Shown here: positions 1-7,954 of the stretch, one piece after another
Layout: every line of letters starts with the position of its first letter
Numbering within the stretch: the stretch's first letter is position 1
Source of the DNA: CAYGAG01 sp964347765
GTDB taxonomy: Archaea > Thermoproteota > Bathyarchaeia > Bathyarchaeales > Bathycorpusculaceae
Assembly: GCA_964347765.1 (NCBI GenBank)
Contig: CAYGAG010000001.1
Location: 1-64,000, forward strand
DNA length: 64,000 bases
Direction: 5' to 3'
Notes under the pieces: model-generated
Database searches by the model: none
The model's input: only the letters and a program-made list of their open reading frames with translations
What the model was told of the DNA's origin: nothing
Made by a program: the position numbers and the translations under genes

Positions 1-228
1 GGAGTATGCCTCTTTCCTGGATTGAATAGTAGAAGACAAAGAATCGAACTGCTCCTTATGAAGAAAAATACAAACGTCAATGCATGATCCCTCTACAGCC
101 CTACCCCTGGCCAACGATCCAATCAAGACAACAGCGTAGACACCAGCGTACTCCGTAAAGTAACCAGATAAACCTGTCAGGACTTTCCTGTAACCCTCAT
201 GAGGGTACTTCAAACCCGAAATAACCAT
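1..228 (-). CDS. Nucleotidyltransferase-domain protein, 3' end cut off by the window
   Basis: The reverse strand opens at an ATG preceded by a GGAG/GAGG ribosome site and stays open to the window edge (76 residues seen). Residues 37-51 carry the pol-beta-type signature GSLARGRAVEGSCID, which marks the nucleotide-binding loop of MNT/KNT-type nucleotidyltransferases. In most relatives this region reads G-S-x-x-x-G-x(5-6)-S-D-I-D. Here Cys49 stands where the first of the two metal-binding aspartates normally sits, while Asp51 is kept. Activity may therefore be altered, or the next Asp may be supplied further downstream, beyond the window. The substrate cannot be told from this fragment. Confidence 0.6.
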   Translation of the reverse strand, partial: MVISGLKYPHEGYRKVLTGLSGYFTEYAGVYAVVLIGSLARGRAVEGSCIDVCIFLHKEQFDSLSSTIQSRKEAYS

Positions 229-274
229 TATACCTCAACTCCTTCAACCCAACCCATACTCAGAAGGACGACTA

Positions 275-457
275 TTAGCCGTCTTCCTTTTTATAGTACT
301 GCTTCTCCTCATGATCTAGATGCGACACTGCTGATTCCATAAACGAGTTCCATCTACTCTGCCAAACACAAGTGCCAGAGCGCAAGCAGTCTATCTCGCC
401 AAGTGTTAAATGCTCAGGATGCTTAATATCCGAAGTCGAGACAGAAATGCAGATCAT
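275..457 (-). CDS. Possible small hypothetical protein (60 aa)
   Basis: A 60-codon reverse-strand frame lies 47 bases upstream of the nucleotidyltransferase and on the same strand. The predicted product is hydrophilic, with two cysteines and a charged tail ending in KKEDG. No ribosome site is clear, and the frame overlaps a plausible TATA box (around 421-431) for the forward gene at 469. It may be a real leader gene of the nucleotidyltransferase or a chance frame. I do not recognise it. Confidence 0.28.
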   Translation of the reverse strand: MICISVSTSDIKHPEHLTLGEIDCLRSGTCVWQSRWNSFMESAVSHLDHEEKQYYKKEDG

Positions 458-468
458 TCTACGAGGAG

Positions 469-1437
469 ATGATTAAAGTCAGACTTCGATATGATCCTTT
501 CAAACTCGTCTATGAGCATGGAGACACAGTCACAACGTTACATATGCTTCAATTCCTCAGCATGTTGGAGACAATGAAGGCAAAAGACTTACTTCTAGAC
601 CTATTGAAGTCTCAAATGCCAACCGGCGGCTTCTCCTCCAAATTCCAGAAAGAGACTGAGGGCGTCAGAGAGACTTGCCGGAACGCCTTATTATTGTTGA
701 TGTGTGAAATTCCTTCTGATCAACTGAATGTCCAATCTGCAGTTCACTATCTGCTGTCATGTCAAAGCGACACGGGCGGATGGACTGAAAACCCTGATCT
801 CACAATTCCTGAGGAGACGGTTGAACTTAACACAGCCCAAGAAGTCACATGGCTCACAGCCGACATCATAGAGTTGCTTCGCAGCGTCGGACTTGAAAAC
901 TCTGAACCCTGCAAAAAAGCTCTGAACTGGCTGAGAGAAATGCAGAATCCTGATGGAGGATGGTCAATGTTCAAACGAGACGGCTTTCCCAAATCAGACC
1001 CAGATTCCACAGCCCAGATACTCTTCATGATGAGGGAGATCTACGGAGAAGACGACCCAGTCTGGCTCAAAGGCATTGAACTCTACGAGAACGCATTGGA
1101 CAGGATGGCTTCTGACTCAGAGAAAGGATACTACATAGCACCTAACGGCGATAGAAGGGAAAACGACATCTATCACCTAACACACTTGCTCCTATCCTCC
1201 CTCGTTGATTCACAAAGAAGAATCCAAGCCGGATACAACCTAGATGATGAGCGCGTTCGCAAGATAGTTCAAGCAACACTCAAATCTCAACGTGAAGACG
1301 GTGGCTGGTGTCCATTCTGGACTAAAAGGAGCGACCCAACCTACACAGTGCTAGCCCTAAAACTACTAGTCTGGCTTGGAGCAGTAGAACAGGAAGAACT
1401 GAGAGGAAAAGCAAGAAACCATATCAGCAGAGAATAA
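469..1437 (+). CDS. Prenyltransferase/squalene-oxidase repeat protein
   Basis: The 322-residue product is all-helical with repeated QxxxGG[WF] motifs (GG near residues 53, 103, 163 and 278). These are the hallmark of alpha/alpha-toroid proteins related to squalene-hopene cyclases and protein prenyltransferases. A DPDSTA stretch at 177-182 resembles the DxDDTA acid motif of class II terpene cyclases, but Ser replaces the last Asp. It is half the length of a squalene-hopene cyclase (about 630 residues), so it is a single-toroid member. A terpenoid substrate is possible but unproven. No signal peptide is seen. The ATG follows a GAGGAG that is rather close, and a TATA-like stretch lies near 421-431. 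Confidence 0.72.
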   Translation: MIKVRLRYDPFKLVYEHGDTVTTLHMLQFLSMLETMKAKDLLLDLLKSQMPTGGFSSKFQKETEGVRETCRNALLLLMCEIPSDQLNVQSAVHYLLSCQSDTGGWTENPDLTIPEETVELNTAQEVTWLTADIIELLRSVGLENSEPCKKALNWLREMQNPDGGWSMFKRDGFPKSDPDSTAQILFMMREIYGEDDPVWLKGIELYENALDRMASDSEKGYYIAPNGDRRENDIYHLTHLLLSSLVDSQRRIQAGYNLDDERVRKIVQATLKSQREDGGWCPFWTKRSDPTYTVLALKLLVWLGAVEQEELRGKARNHISRE

Positions 1438-1577
1438 GCATTCTTCTCTCAAGCCATATGACAACTCAAACAAGAAAAGGGATCACTCTGAACAGTATCC
1501 AAAACCGAAGAGCACAACCTCTTGATGTAAAGGTTAAGTCCTTCAACTGCCGCTAAATCTATGGGGTAACATAGAAA

Positions 1578-1895
1578 TTGGCGAACAAAGCAAAGCACAT
1601 GGCAATCCAACGTATCCAAATACTCTTCCAATTGGCAACGGAGATGATTCACGAAGATCCAAATCTAGCGCAACGTTACATCACCATCGCCAGGAAGGTG
1701 GCCATGGCTGCCAAGGTCCGTCTGCCACGAGAATACAGGCATCAAATATGCAGGCACTGCAAAAACTTCATTATTCCCGGAGTCAATTGCCGGGTACGTA
1801 TAAAGCAGACAAGAGAACCCCACATCGTAATCACGTGTCTACTCTGCCGAGAACATATGCGAATACCCCTAAGAAAAAAGGAGGAAAAGATATAG
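1578..1895 (+). CDS. rnp4: Ribonuclease P protein component 4 (Rpp21 homologue)
   Basis: This is a protein subunit of archaeal RNase P, which matures the 5' ends of tRNAs; with Rpp29 it helps the RNA recognise substrate. The 105-residue length is normal. The sequence has an N-terminal basic helical part and a C-terminal zinc ribbon with CxxC pairs at Cys58/61 and Cys87/90. Cys71 lies between them. The start is a TTG; an ATG seven codons later is an alternative. The YhbY-type RNA-binding gene begins two bases after the stop, so the two are probably co-transcribed. Confidence 0.88.
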   Translation: MANKAKHMAIQRIQILFQLATEMIHEDPNLAQRYITIARKVAMAAKVRLPREYRHQICRHCKNFIIPGVNCRVRIKQTREPHIVITCLLCREHMRIPLRKKEEKI

Positions 1896-1897
1896 TC

Positions 1898-2176
1898 ATG
1901 AGCAGCCTGCCCTCCAGAACAAGGCGACTGGTAAAGAGACAGCTCAGCAACGAAAGACCCACCGTGTGGATCGGCAAGAACGGCATCTCTCCAGAACTAC
2001 TGCAAGAAGTTGAGAAACAACTCAAAAAAAGGGAGATGGTCAAGATCAAAGTCCTAGCTAGCGCCCTAGAGAAGAAGACAGAGGAGATAGCCCTAGAAAT
2101 GACCCGACAGACCTTGGCTTCACTAGTAGAGGTAAGAGGACACACCTTCATGCTTTATAAACGCCGTGAAAGGTGA
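1898..2176 (+). CDS. YhbY/CRM-domain RNA-binding protein
   Basis: The product is 92 residues, the size of a single CRM (YhbY) domain. It shows the GxxG-type loop WIGKNGIS near residues 24-31 and a basic, mixed alpha/beta sequence. CRM proteins bind structured RNA; YhbY in bacteria associates with pre-50S ribosomes. The reading frame extends further upstream, but the ATG at 1898 has a strong AAGGAGG-like ribosome site about ten bases before it and sits directly after the rnp4 stop. Context (RNase P upstream, S19e downstream) fits a role in RNA or ribosome maturation. Confidence 0.85.
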   Translation: MSSLPSRTRRLVKRQLSNERPTVWIGKNGISPELLQEVEKQLKKREMVKIKVLASALEKKTEEIALEMTRQTLASLVEVRGHTFMLYKRRER

Positions 2177-2180
2177 AAGC

Positions 2181-2189
2181 CTTTATATT
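2181..2189 (+). promoter_or_regulatory. TATA box for the S19e operon
   Basis: A CTTTATATT element lies about 45 bases before the TTG start of rps19e, just after the YhbY stop. Archaeal transcription would begin about 25 bases downstream, near 2211, leaving a short leader. It suggests that S19e and the genes after it have their own promoter. Confidence 0.5.
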
Positions 2190-2230
2190 TTGCCTCAGGA
2201 TTCTTACTGAAGGAAAGAGGATAATTAGTC

Positions 2231-2686
2231 TTGACAACTCCCTATGATGTCCCAGCATCCCAACTTATTGAAAAACTAGCTAACTATCTGAAAAACAATG
2301 TGGATCAGATAGAACCGCCGCCGTGGGCCAGCATTGTGAAAACTGGGATGCATGTTGAGAGACCGCCAGAGAATCCTGACTGGTGGTATATTCGATGTGC
2401 TTCGTTATTGCGGAAGATATTTGTCCATGGACCCGTGGGCGTGGAAAGGCTGAGGGCTGAATATGGAGGCAGAAAAGACTATGGTGTCAGCCCTGAACAT
2501 GCAGCCAAGTCTAGTGGAGCCATAATAAGGAACGGCGTACAACAATTGGAGGCAGCAGGTCTGGTGGAAACTTATCAGACGCAGGGGAGAAGAGTCACGC
2601 GAGAAGGAAGAAAACTACTCGAAGAGTTGACCGAAGAAATCAAGAGAGGACTGGTCAAGGAGATACCGGAGCTGGAGAAATACTAA
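2231..2686 (+). CDS. rps19e: Small-subunit ribosomal protein S19e
   Basis: S19e is a 30S protein found in archaea and eukaryotes and needed for late small-subunit maturation. The 151-residue product shows the expected order: an N-terminal YDVPA segment, a central block with PDWWYIRCASLLRK, then GPVGVERLRAEYGG and a C-terminal winged-helix-like part ending in GRRVTREGRKLL. The start is TTG at 2231; no earlier in-frame start is likely given the TATA box at 2181. It heads a run of closely spaced translation genes. Confidence 0.96.
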   Translation: MTTPYDVPASQLIEKLANYLKNNVDQIEPPPWASIVKTGMHVERPPENPDWWYIRCASLLRKIFVHGPVGVERLRAEYGGRKDYGVSPEHAAKSSGAIIRNGVQQLEAAGLVETYQTQGRRVTREGRKLLEELTEEIKRGLVKEIPELEKY

Positions 2687-2700
2687 AAGAGGCATCTACA

Positions 2701-3030
2701 ATGTCAAGCGACGAACTGGAAGAGATCCGTAGAAGGAAGCTTCTGAATCTGCAACGACAAGTAGCCAATGAACAGAAGAATGTCGAAATAGAACAACAGC
2801 TCGAGGCTCAAAGAGAAGCCTTACTCAGGCGCATATTGACACCCAAGGCCCGACAGAGACTTGCAAATCTAAAAATGGTCAAACCTGAATTCACCGAACA
2901 GCTAGAGTTACAGCTGATCCAGCTAGCCCAACAAGGAAGGGTATCAATACCCCTAACCGACGAACAATTAAAGGAAATGCTGGCTCAAATACAATCTCGC
3001 AAACGCGAAATAAAGATAAGGAGGGTGTAA
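2701..3030 (+). CDS. DNA-binding protein of the PDCD5 family
   Basis: This is the archaeal homologue of human PDCD5, a small helical nucleic-acid-binding protein. The 109-residue length is typical. It has a charged N-terminal helix (DELEEIRRRKLLNLQRQ), then the conserved core LLRRILTPKARQRLANLKMV and a basic tail. Archaeal members sit beside S19e and L39e, as here. In eukaryotes the partner is the TRiC chaperonin and in archaea it is prefoldin or DNA in vitro, so the cellular role is not settled. Confidence 0.93.
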   Translation: MSSDELEEIRRRKLLNLQRQVANEQKNVEIEQQLEAQREALLRRILTPKARQRLANLKMVKPEFTEQLELQLIQLAQQGRVSIPLTDEQLKEMLAQIQSRKREIKIRRV

Positions 3031-3031
3031 C

Positions 3032-3187
3032 ATGGCCCGAAACAAACCTGCAGCCAAGAAACGCAGACTGGCAAAAGCTCAAAAGCAAGCTAAAGCAGTT
3101 CCTACGTGGGTCATTGCCAAAACAGCTGGGAAATTCAGGACACATCCAAAGCGAAGGCAATGGAGAAACCGGAAGATAAAAGCCTAG
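3032..3187 (+). CDS. rpl39e: Large-subunit ribosomal protein L39e
   Basis: This 51-residue, very basic protein lines the polypeptide exit tunnel of archaeal and eukaryotic ribosomes. It begins MARNKPAAKKRRLAKAQKQ and contains the family block VPTWVIAKTAGKFRTHPKRR, ending in NRKIKA. The ATG is one base after the PDCD5 stop, with GGAGGGTG in the end of that gene as ribosome site. This is a standard archaeal gene order. Confidence 0.95.
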   Translation: MARNKPAAKKRRLAKAQKQAKAVPTWVIAKTAGKFRTHPKRRQWRNRKIKA

Positions 3188-3198
3188 GAGAAGCCGCG

Positions 3199-3729
3199 AT
3201 GAAGGAAAGCGAAGCGGAAGAAGGCAAAACCGAAGAGAGTGGATCAACAGATTCTCTCGAAGATACAGAGGAGGAAACTACAGAGGAAGCCGAAGAGATA
3301 CAGGAGAAACCAGCCGAAGAAGGACAAGTCGAAGAACGGGAAGAAGAAGTTGAAGGAGAAGAAGAGCAGCTTCCTTCTGAGGAGGAACCTGAACCCGAGC
3401 CTGAGGTTCGCAGGGAACCTGAAGAAGAAGAGATTGTAGAAGAAAAGATCTACACGATTCCACTTGGCAAGGCTTGGATTGTCCAGTCTAGGAAGAGATC
3501 GCCCAGAGCTATGAAAATCATCAAGGATTTTGTGAAGAGGCACATGAAGATAGAGACAACTCGTGAACTGGAAGAAGAGGAGGAGGAGCCGGGGAGACTT
3601 ATCATCAGCAACGAGTTGAATGAAAGAGTTTGGAGAAGGGGGATACAGAAGCCTCCGCGAAAAGTTCGCATAAGAGCTGCTAGAGATAAAAAGGGAAACG
3701 TTACTGTCTATTTGGCTGAAGGAGACTAG
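3199..3729 (+). CDS. rpl31e: Large-subunit ribosomal protein L31e with a long acidic N-terminal extension
   Basis: The C-terminal half is a clear L31e: it starts near EEKIYTIPLGKAWIVQSRKR and ends in KVRIRAARDKKGNVTVYL. Normal archaeal L31e is about 80-100 residues. Here the ATG at 3199, with a GGAG ribosome site at 3187-3190, gives 176 residues. The first 80 or so are almost entirely Glu/Asp/Ser/Thr, and there is a second acidic insert (EEEEEEPG) inside the domain. Starting later would leave no good start codon next to the domain. L31e sits near the tunnel exit where nascent-chain factors dock. Function of the acid tail is unknown. Confidence 0.9.
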   Translation: MKESEAEEGKTEESGSTDSLEDTEEETTEEAEEIQEKPAEEGQVEEREEEVEGEEEQLPSEEEPEPEPEVRREPEEEEIVEEKIYTIPLGKAWIVQSRKRSPRAMKIIKDFVKRHMKIETTRELEEEEEEPGRLIISNELNERVWRRGIQKPPRKVRIRAARDKKGNVTVYLAEGD

Positions 3730-3732
3730 TCC

Positions 3733-4419
3733 TTGGCCATATATCGGTCGAGTCTAGTTGGTGTTGCCAGTATAGGAGTGTATGTTCTTGCGACCGATCA
3801 GATGGTCATAATTCCAAAATGGGTTCCACTCCAGAAGGCTCAGCGATGTAGCACATGGTTAAAGGTTAACCTTGCTCACACGAATGTCGGCGGATCTGTT
3901 CTCGCCGGCACACTTGCATGTGCGAACTCTAATGGAATTCTGCTTCCTCATTTCACTGAGTATGGAGAGATTGATCTCATTAAGACAGTTTTTGAGGGAA
4001 ACGTAACGATCATGGGAACCAAGAAGACAGCGTATGGTAACATGGTCTTGGCTAACGATAAAGGTGCAGTCGTGGATCCAAGGTTAAAAGACGCTGAGAT
4101 CAAGGAGATTTCTGAAACGTTAGGTGTGGAAGCCGTGCGTGGCGAAATCGCCGGCTTGTCTTATGTTGGCTCCCTGGCCGTAGCCACGAACAAGGGCGTT
4201 TTGGCACATCCCTTACTTAGAGATCACGAGATGAAGGTCCTGGAGGACGTGTTGAAGGTTCCTGTTGACGTCGGTACGACTAACTGCGGAATACCTTATG
4301 TGGGTACAGGCGTAATCTGTAATAGTCACGCGGCTGTTGTTGGAGTTTTGACGACTGGACCCGAGATGTTTATAATCGGGAACGTCTTTGATGTGGTGAA
4401 AGATGATGAGTGGGGTTAA
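3733..4419 (+). CDS. eif6: Translation initiation factor aIF6
   Basis: aIF6 binds the large subunit and keeps it from joining the small one too early. The 228-residue product has the five-fold pseudo-repeat of the family, with repeated blocks such as VGGSVLAGTLACANSNGILLP, YGNMVLANDKGAVVDPRL and YVGSLAVATNKGVLAHPL. The start is a TTG three bases after the L31e stop. Its stop lies inside the start of the next gene (17-base overlap with L18a), so the genes are translationally close. Confidence 0.96.
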   Translation: MAIYRSSLVGVASIGVYVLATDQMVIIPKWVPLQKAQRCSTWLKVNLAHTNVGGSVLAGTLACANSNGILLPHFTEYGEIDLIKTVFEGNVTIMGTKKTAYGNMVLANDKGAVVDPRLKDAEIKEISETLGVEAVRGEIAGLSYVGSLAVATNKGVLAHPLLRDHEMKVLEDVLKVPVDVGTTNCGIPYVGTGVICNSHAAVVGVLTTGPEMFIIGNVFDVVKDDEWG

Positions 4420-4675
4420 AGTCTTCAGAGTCACCGGAGAGATTCATAAGCCGAACTTAGAGACCTCTTTCAATAAGGAAGTCATCGCTGCAAAACCAGA
4501 GCATGCCGTAGAGAAAATATATGCTGAACTAGGCAGTAGACACCGTGCGAAACGTTTCCAAATACTGATCAGAAACGTCGAGGAAATCCCAGTCGACGAT
4601 ATCAAAGATTCCGCTCTGAAAGAGATGGTTCTTGGGGAAGAAAAACTTGGCCATGGATCCAGCGAAGAAAGTTGA
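4403..4675 (+). CDS. rpl18a: Large-subunit ribosomal protein L18a (LX)
   Basis: This 50S protein is typical of archaea and occurs as a doubled form in eukaryotes. The 90-residue product shows the single-domain core: VKVFRVTGEI at the start, then EHAVEKIYAELGSRHRAKR and RFQILIRNVEEI. Two adjacent ATGs (4403 and 4406) could serve as start. It overlaps the end of aIF6 upstream and the start of prefoldin alpha downstream, a compact arrangement seen in many archaea. Confidence 0.93.
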   Translation: MMSGVKVFRVTGEIHKPNLETSFNKEVIAAKPEHAVEKIYAELGSRHRAKRFQILIRNVEEIPVDDIKDSALKEMVLGEEKLGHGSSEES

Positions 4676-5105
4676 AGATGAGTTCCGCAGGCTAAGCATA
4701 GAAATACGTCTTCTAGAGGAGACTGCTAGGACCCTACAGTCAAGACTGAATCTTGTGAATACGGCCATAGCCGACATGACCTATGCCCACTCAACCCTGG
4801 AAGGCTTGGAAGAAAAGAAGGAGGGATCAGAACTGCTCATACATGTTGGAGGCAACTCCTACATTAGGGCAAAACTTCACGAGCCTGACAAGGTTATCGT
4901 AGGAATGGGGGCTGGAGTATCTATTGACAAAACATTGGGAGATGCAAAGGAGATAATCAAGAAACGCTTTGAAGGTCTTGGGGAGACAAGGAAGTCGCTC
5001 GAACAACGCTTCTCCCAAGTTGCACAGAAGATCAATGAAGACCAAGCCATGCTTGAAGAATTAGCTGCCGAACTCAGAAAGGGGAAAGCCTCACAGAATG
5101 TTTGA
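4653..5105 (+). CDS. pfdA: Prefoldin subunit alpha
   Basis: Prefoldin is a jellyfish-shaped holdase (two alpha, four beta subunits) that passes unfolded proteins to the thermosome. The 150-residue product has two long coiled-coil helices, roughly 1-50 and 105-150, joined by the beta-hairpin part containing ELLIHVGGNSYIRAKL and VGMGAGVSIDKTL. The ATG at 4653 is chosen over an upstream in-frame TTG (4632) because family members begin close to the first helix. It overlaps L18a by 23 bases and FtsY by 8. Confidence 0.92.
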   Translation: MDPAKKVEDEFRRLSIEIRLLEETARTLQSRLNLVNTAIADMTYAHSTLEGLEEKKEGSELLIHVGGNSYIRAKLHEPDKVIVGMGAGVSIDKTLGDAKEIIKKRFEGLGETRKSLEQRFSQVAQKINEDQAMLEELAAELRKGKASQNV

Positions 5106-6003
5106 AAAGCTGAAATCTGGACTAAACAGCCTAGTAAACAAGATAACCACCACAGAGCTTAAGGCTGACAAAGTCCGGCCAATACTTACCGATTTTAAGC
5201 AAGATCTAATCAAAAATGATGTGGCACTTCCTGTAGCTGAACGAATCTGCAATGAGATGGAGAAACGTCTAGAAGGAGTTGAGGTGAAAAGACTTGATGA
5301 CAGGAGGAAGGTTGTGAAGGAGCATCTGAGAGACGTGCTCTTGGAGACAATGCTTGCAAGGGACGAATTTGATCTGTTAGCCAGTATAGAAGAAAGAAAG
5401 AAGGCAGGCGAGCCTTACGTCATAGTCTTTGCAGGAATAAACGGGACAGGGAAAACTACAACCATAGCCAAGATTGCCAAGTATTTGAACGCGAAAGATT
5501 ATTCCGTAGTTCTGGCCTGTAGCGACACGTACCGGGCGGGTTCCATTGAGCAACTGGAAGAGCATGCAAGACGCTTGCACCTGCGTGTGATTCGGCATAA
5601 GTATGGTGCCGATCCTGCTGCCGTGGCTTACGATACAGTGAACCATGCTAAGGCTCACAAGATAAATGTCGTTTTGATAGACACTGCTGGAAGGATGCAG
5701 ACAAACCGAAATCTAATGAACGAACTTGTGAAGATCAAACGAGTGATAAATCCAGATCTAACACTGCTGACCGTAGACTCTCTTACAGGAAACGATGCCG
5801 TGATGCAAGCAGAAGAGTTTCACAAAAGTATAGGAATAGACGCAGTAATACTAACCAAAGTAGATGCTGACGTTAAAGGCGGTTCAGCCATAAGCGTAAC
5901 GTACGTTACAAAGAAACCTGTGCTTTTCGTAGGAACCGGACAAGATTATGGCGATCTTGAACGATTTGAACCAGAGAGGTTTGTTCAGTCGATCTTAAAA
6001 TAA
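5098..6003 (+). CDS. ftsY: Signal recognition particle receptor FtsY
   Basis: FtsY is the GTPase that receives SRP-ribosome complexes at the membrane. The 301-residue protein has a short N-terminal helical part, then the SRP-type G domain. G1 is GINGTGKT at 113-120, the DTYRAGS motif is at 143-149, DTAGR at 195-199 and TKVDAD at 253-258, with the closing GTGQDYGDL near 279-287. The acidic A domain is short, as in most archaea. The ATG overlaps the end of pfdA. It ends only four bases from the convergent carbamoyltransferase gene. Confidence 0.97.
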   Translation: MFEKLKSGLNSLVNKITTTELKADKVRPILTDFKQDLIKNDVALPVAERICNEMEKRLEGVEVKRLDDRRKVVKEHLRDVLLETMLARDEFDLLASIEERKKAGEPYVIVFAGINGTGKTTTIAKIAKYLNAKDYSVVLACSDTYRAGSIEQLEEHARRLHLRVIRHKYGADPAAVAYDTVNHAKAHKINVVLIDTAGRMQTNRNLMNELVKIKRVINPDLTLLTVDSLTGNDAVMQAEEFHKSIGIDAVILTKVDADVKGGSAISVTYVTKKPVLFVGTGQDYGDLERFEPERFVQSILK

Positions 6004-6006
6004 TGA

Positions 6007-6921
6007 TCAGTACTTTTCCAGCAGCTTCAGAAGTATTGTCTTAGCTGAATACAATCTGTTTTCGCTCTGCTCGTATATTATGGATTTCTGGTCTTCAATC
6101 ATTTCTTTGCTGATTTCGTAGCCACGGTGTATAGGCATATCATGCATTATCCAGGCGTCGCTCTCATCCATTAGATCCTCGTTGATCTGATATGGCATCA
6201 TCAGCTTGACGCGATTCTCCTTCTCAACAGCGAATTTCGGATCAAGAAAAGATTCCATATCAACCCATGTGTCAGTGTAAACGAAATCCGCGTCTTTCAC
6301 GGCTTGTTTCACATCAACCGTGGTTTCGTATAGACCTGTTTCCTCAGCAGTTGTCAGAAGTTCATCGTCCCTAGAAGGTTCATTGAATATAGGCGTCACT
6401 GCAGTTATTTCCACACCCGTCTTTGTACATCCTTCAATAAGAGAGTTACAGACATTGTTGTGAATGCCTATATAGACCAACCTAGATCCGTTCAACTTAC
6501 CCTTCTTTTCTTTCATAGTCATCAAATCTGCTATCACCTGGCTAGGATGATACTTTTCGTCGCACCCATTAATTACTGGAACATGAGAAGCTTCAACCAT
6601 TACTTGCAAGTCAGAGTTCCTCTTTAATCGGGCTATTATGCAGTCGACATTTCGAGACAGATACTGGATCTCATCATACACATCTGCTATCGTGAAATTC
6701 GTTGTCCTCCAGTCTATGTATAAGGCGTGACCGCCAAGCTCGGTCATAGCTACCTCGAAGGAGACCCTAGTTCGTGTCGAGGTTTTCTGAAAGATCATTG
6801 CCAAAGATTTTCCGCTCAAAGAAATGCAATACTCTTCTGGATTATTCTTTACCTCAATGGCTTTGTCAACAATTTCCACGATTTGCTGACCAGTCAAATC
6901 CTTGAAACTGACTAAATGCAT
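6007..6921 (-). CDS. Ornithine carbamoyltransferase-like protein with an altered ornithine-binding motif
   Basis: This is a 304-residue aspartate/ornithine carbamoyltransferase fold protein. The carbamoyl-phosphate loop STRTR lies at 48-52 and HPSQ (usually HPTQ) at 125-128. A TDTWVDM block at 216-222 matches the usual DVWxSM. The HCLP motif, whose cysteine contacts ornithine in true OTCases, reads HDMP at 260-263, followed by IHRGYEI. The overall shape is OTCase-like, but the second substrate may differ. The ATG at 6921 follows an AAGGTGA ribosome site; an earlier ATG at 6942 is in frame but has no such site. It is convergent with ftsY. Confidence 0.82.
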   Translation of the reverse strand: MHLVSFKDLTGQQIVEIVDKAIEVKNNPEEYCISLSGKSLAMIFQKTSTRTRVSFEVAMTELGGHALYIDWRTTNFTIADVYDEIQYLSRNVDCIIARLKRNSDLQVMVEASHVPVINGCDEKYHPSQVIADLMTMKEKKGKLNGSRLVYIGIHNNVCNSLIEGCTKTGVEITAVTPIFNEPSRDDELLTTAEETGLYETTVDVKQAVKDADFVYTDTWVDMESFLDPKFAVEKENRVKLMMPYQINEDLMDESDAWIMHDMPIHRGYEISKEMIEDQKSIIYEQSENRLYSAKTILLKLLEKY

Positions 6922-6993
6922 GGTCTCACCTTTTGAAGTCAATGCTCAACCGTGCTTCTAACGATTATAAACTTTGTGCAATAGTATTTGTAG

Positions 6994-7848
6994 TTGTCAG
7001 CATTGAAGCTAAGTGACACTGATATGATTGTGATTGCAGGTTCAAGCAAGGACGAAGCGAGTTCTACTATCAAGAAACAGATCATCAAGAACTGTAGTTT
7101 TGAGAAGACATCTGAAAGCTTTCAGAACACTCCCATTTTCTCGAGTCAGATCAACGGCAAAGCTGTCACACTGGCAACATTAAGAGACGAAACCACTTAC
7201 GCCCAGAACATTACAGATTTCTTTACTGATGCCGAACTCATAGTCTTCATGTCTAGGCACAGCAGCGCTAGCGGAACACCCACTCTTTCTGTACACACAC
7301 CAGGGAACCTAGAAGAAGCGAAGCTAGGTGGAATCAAGAGGAACGTTTCCATCTCACCAGCAAACAGTATGAGGAAAGCTTTGAAGACAATGGCCCGCAT
7401 GAGAGATGAGATGCAGCTTGAATACGAAGTCTGTTACGAAGTCACCCATCACGGGCCATCTCTAGATGTACCAGCAATGTTTGTTGAGCTAGGGAGTTCA
7501 TGTGAACAATGGAAGGATACGAAAGCAGCCAAGGCTGTAGCTCATGCAACCATCGAATCAATTTCAAGTTTCGATCGATTTCCAGCCAAGGCAGTGCTAG
7601 GTATAGGCGGGCCACATTATAACAAGAAATTTACGAAGATAGCATTGAATGAAAACCTGGCCTTCGGTCATATGATTCCAAAGTATGCCATCGCAAGCTT
7701 GAACACGGAAATGCTGAAACAATGTATAGAGAAAACGCTGGAAAAAGTTGAACTGATCGTCTTAGACTGGAAAGGAATAAAAGGGGCGCATAAATCCAGG
7801 CTCATGGAAATGCTAAAAAAGATTGGCACACCCTTCCAAAAAGTGTAG
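6994..7848 (+). CDS. dtdA: D-aminoacyl-tRNA deacylase (archaeal DTD2 type)
   Basis: DtdA removes D-amino acids wrongly loaded on tRNA, and the archaeal enzyme is unrelated to bacterial Dtd. The 284-residue product carries the family blocks FMSRHSSASGTPTLSVHTPG, CYEVTHHGPSLDVPAMFVE, VLGIGGPHYNKKFT and FGHMIPKYA. The histidines in these blocks are the likely zinc ligands. The first start is a TTG; there is no obvious ribosome site, so the message may be leaderless. It is divergent from the carbamoyltransferase and sits upstream of the SecE-Spt5-ribosomal cluster. Confidence 0.94.
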   Translation: MSALKLSDTDMIVIAGSSKDEASSTIKKQIIKNCSFEKTSESFQNTPIFSSQINGKAVTLATLRDETTYAQNITDFFTDAELIVFMSRHSSASGTPTLSVHTPGNLEEAKLGGIKRNVSISPANSMRKALKTMARMRDEMQLEYEVCYEVTHHGPSLDVPAMFVELGSSCEQWKDTKAAKAVAHATIESISSFDRFPAKAVLGIGGPHYNKKFTKIALNENLAFGHMIPKYAIASLNTEMLKQCIEKTLEKVELIVLDWKGIKGAHKSRLMEMLKKIGTPFQKV

Positions 7849-7954
7849 AAAGAGGCCTGACGAGAGAAAGGTTAATAGAAATGTTTGATTTATCTATCAG
7901 AGCTAAATGACGAACATGATCAAAAAGGTTGAAACAACAACGGTGCCGTGAACT

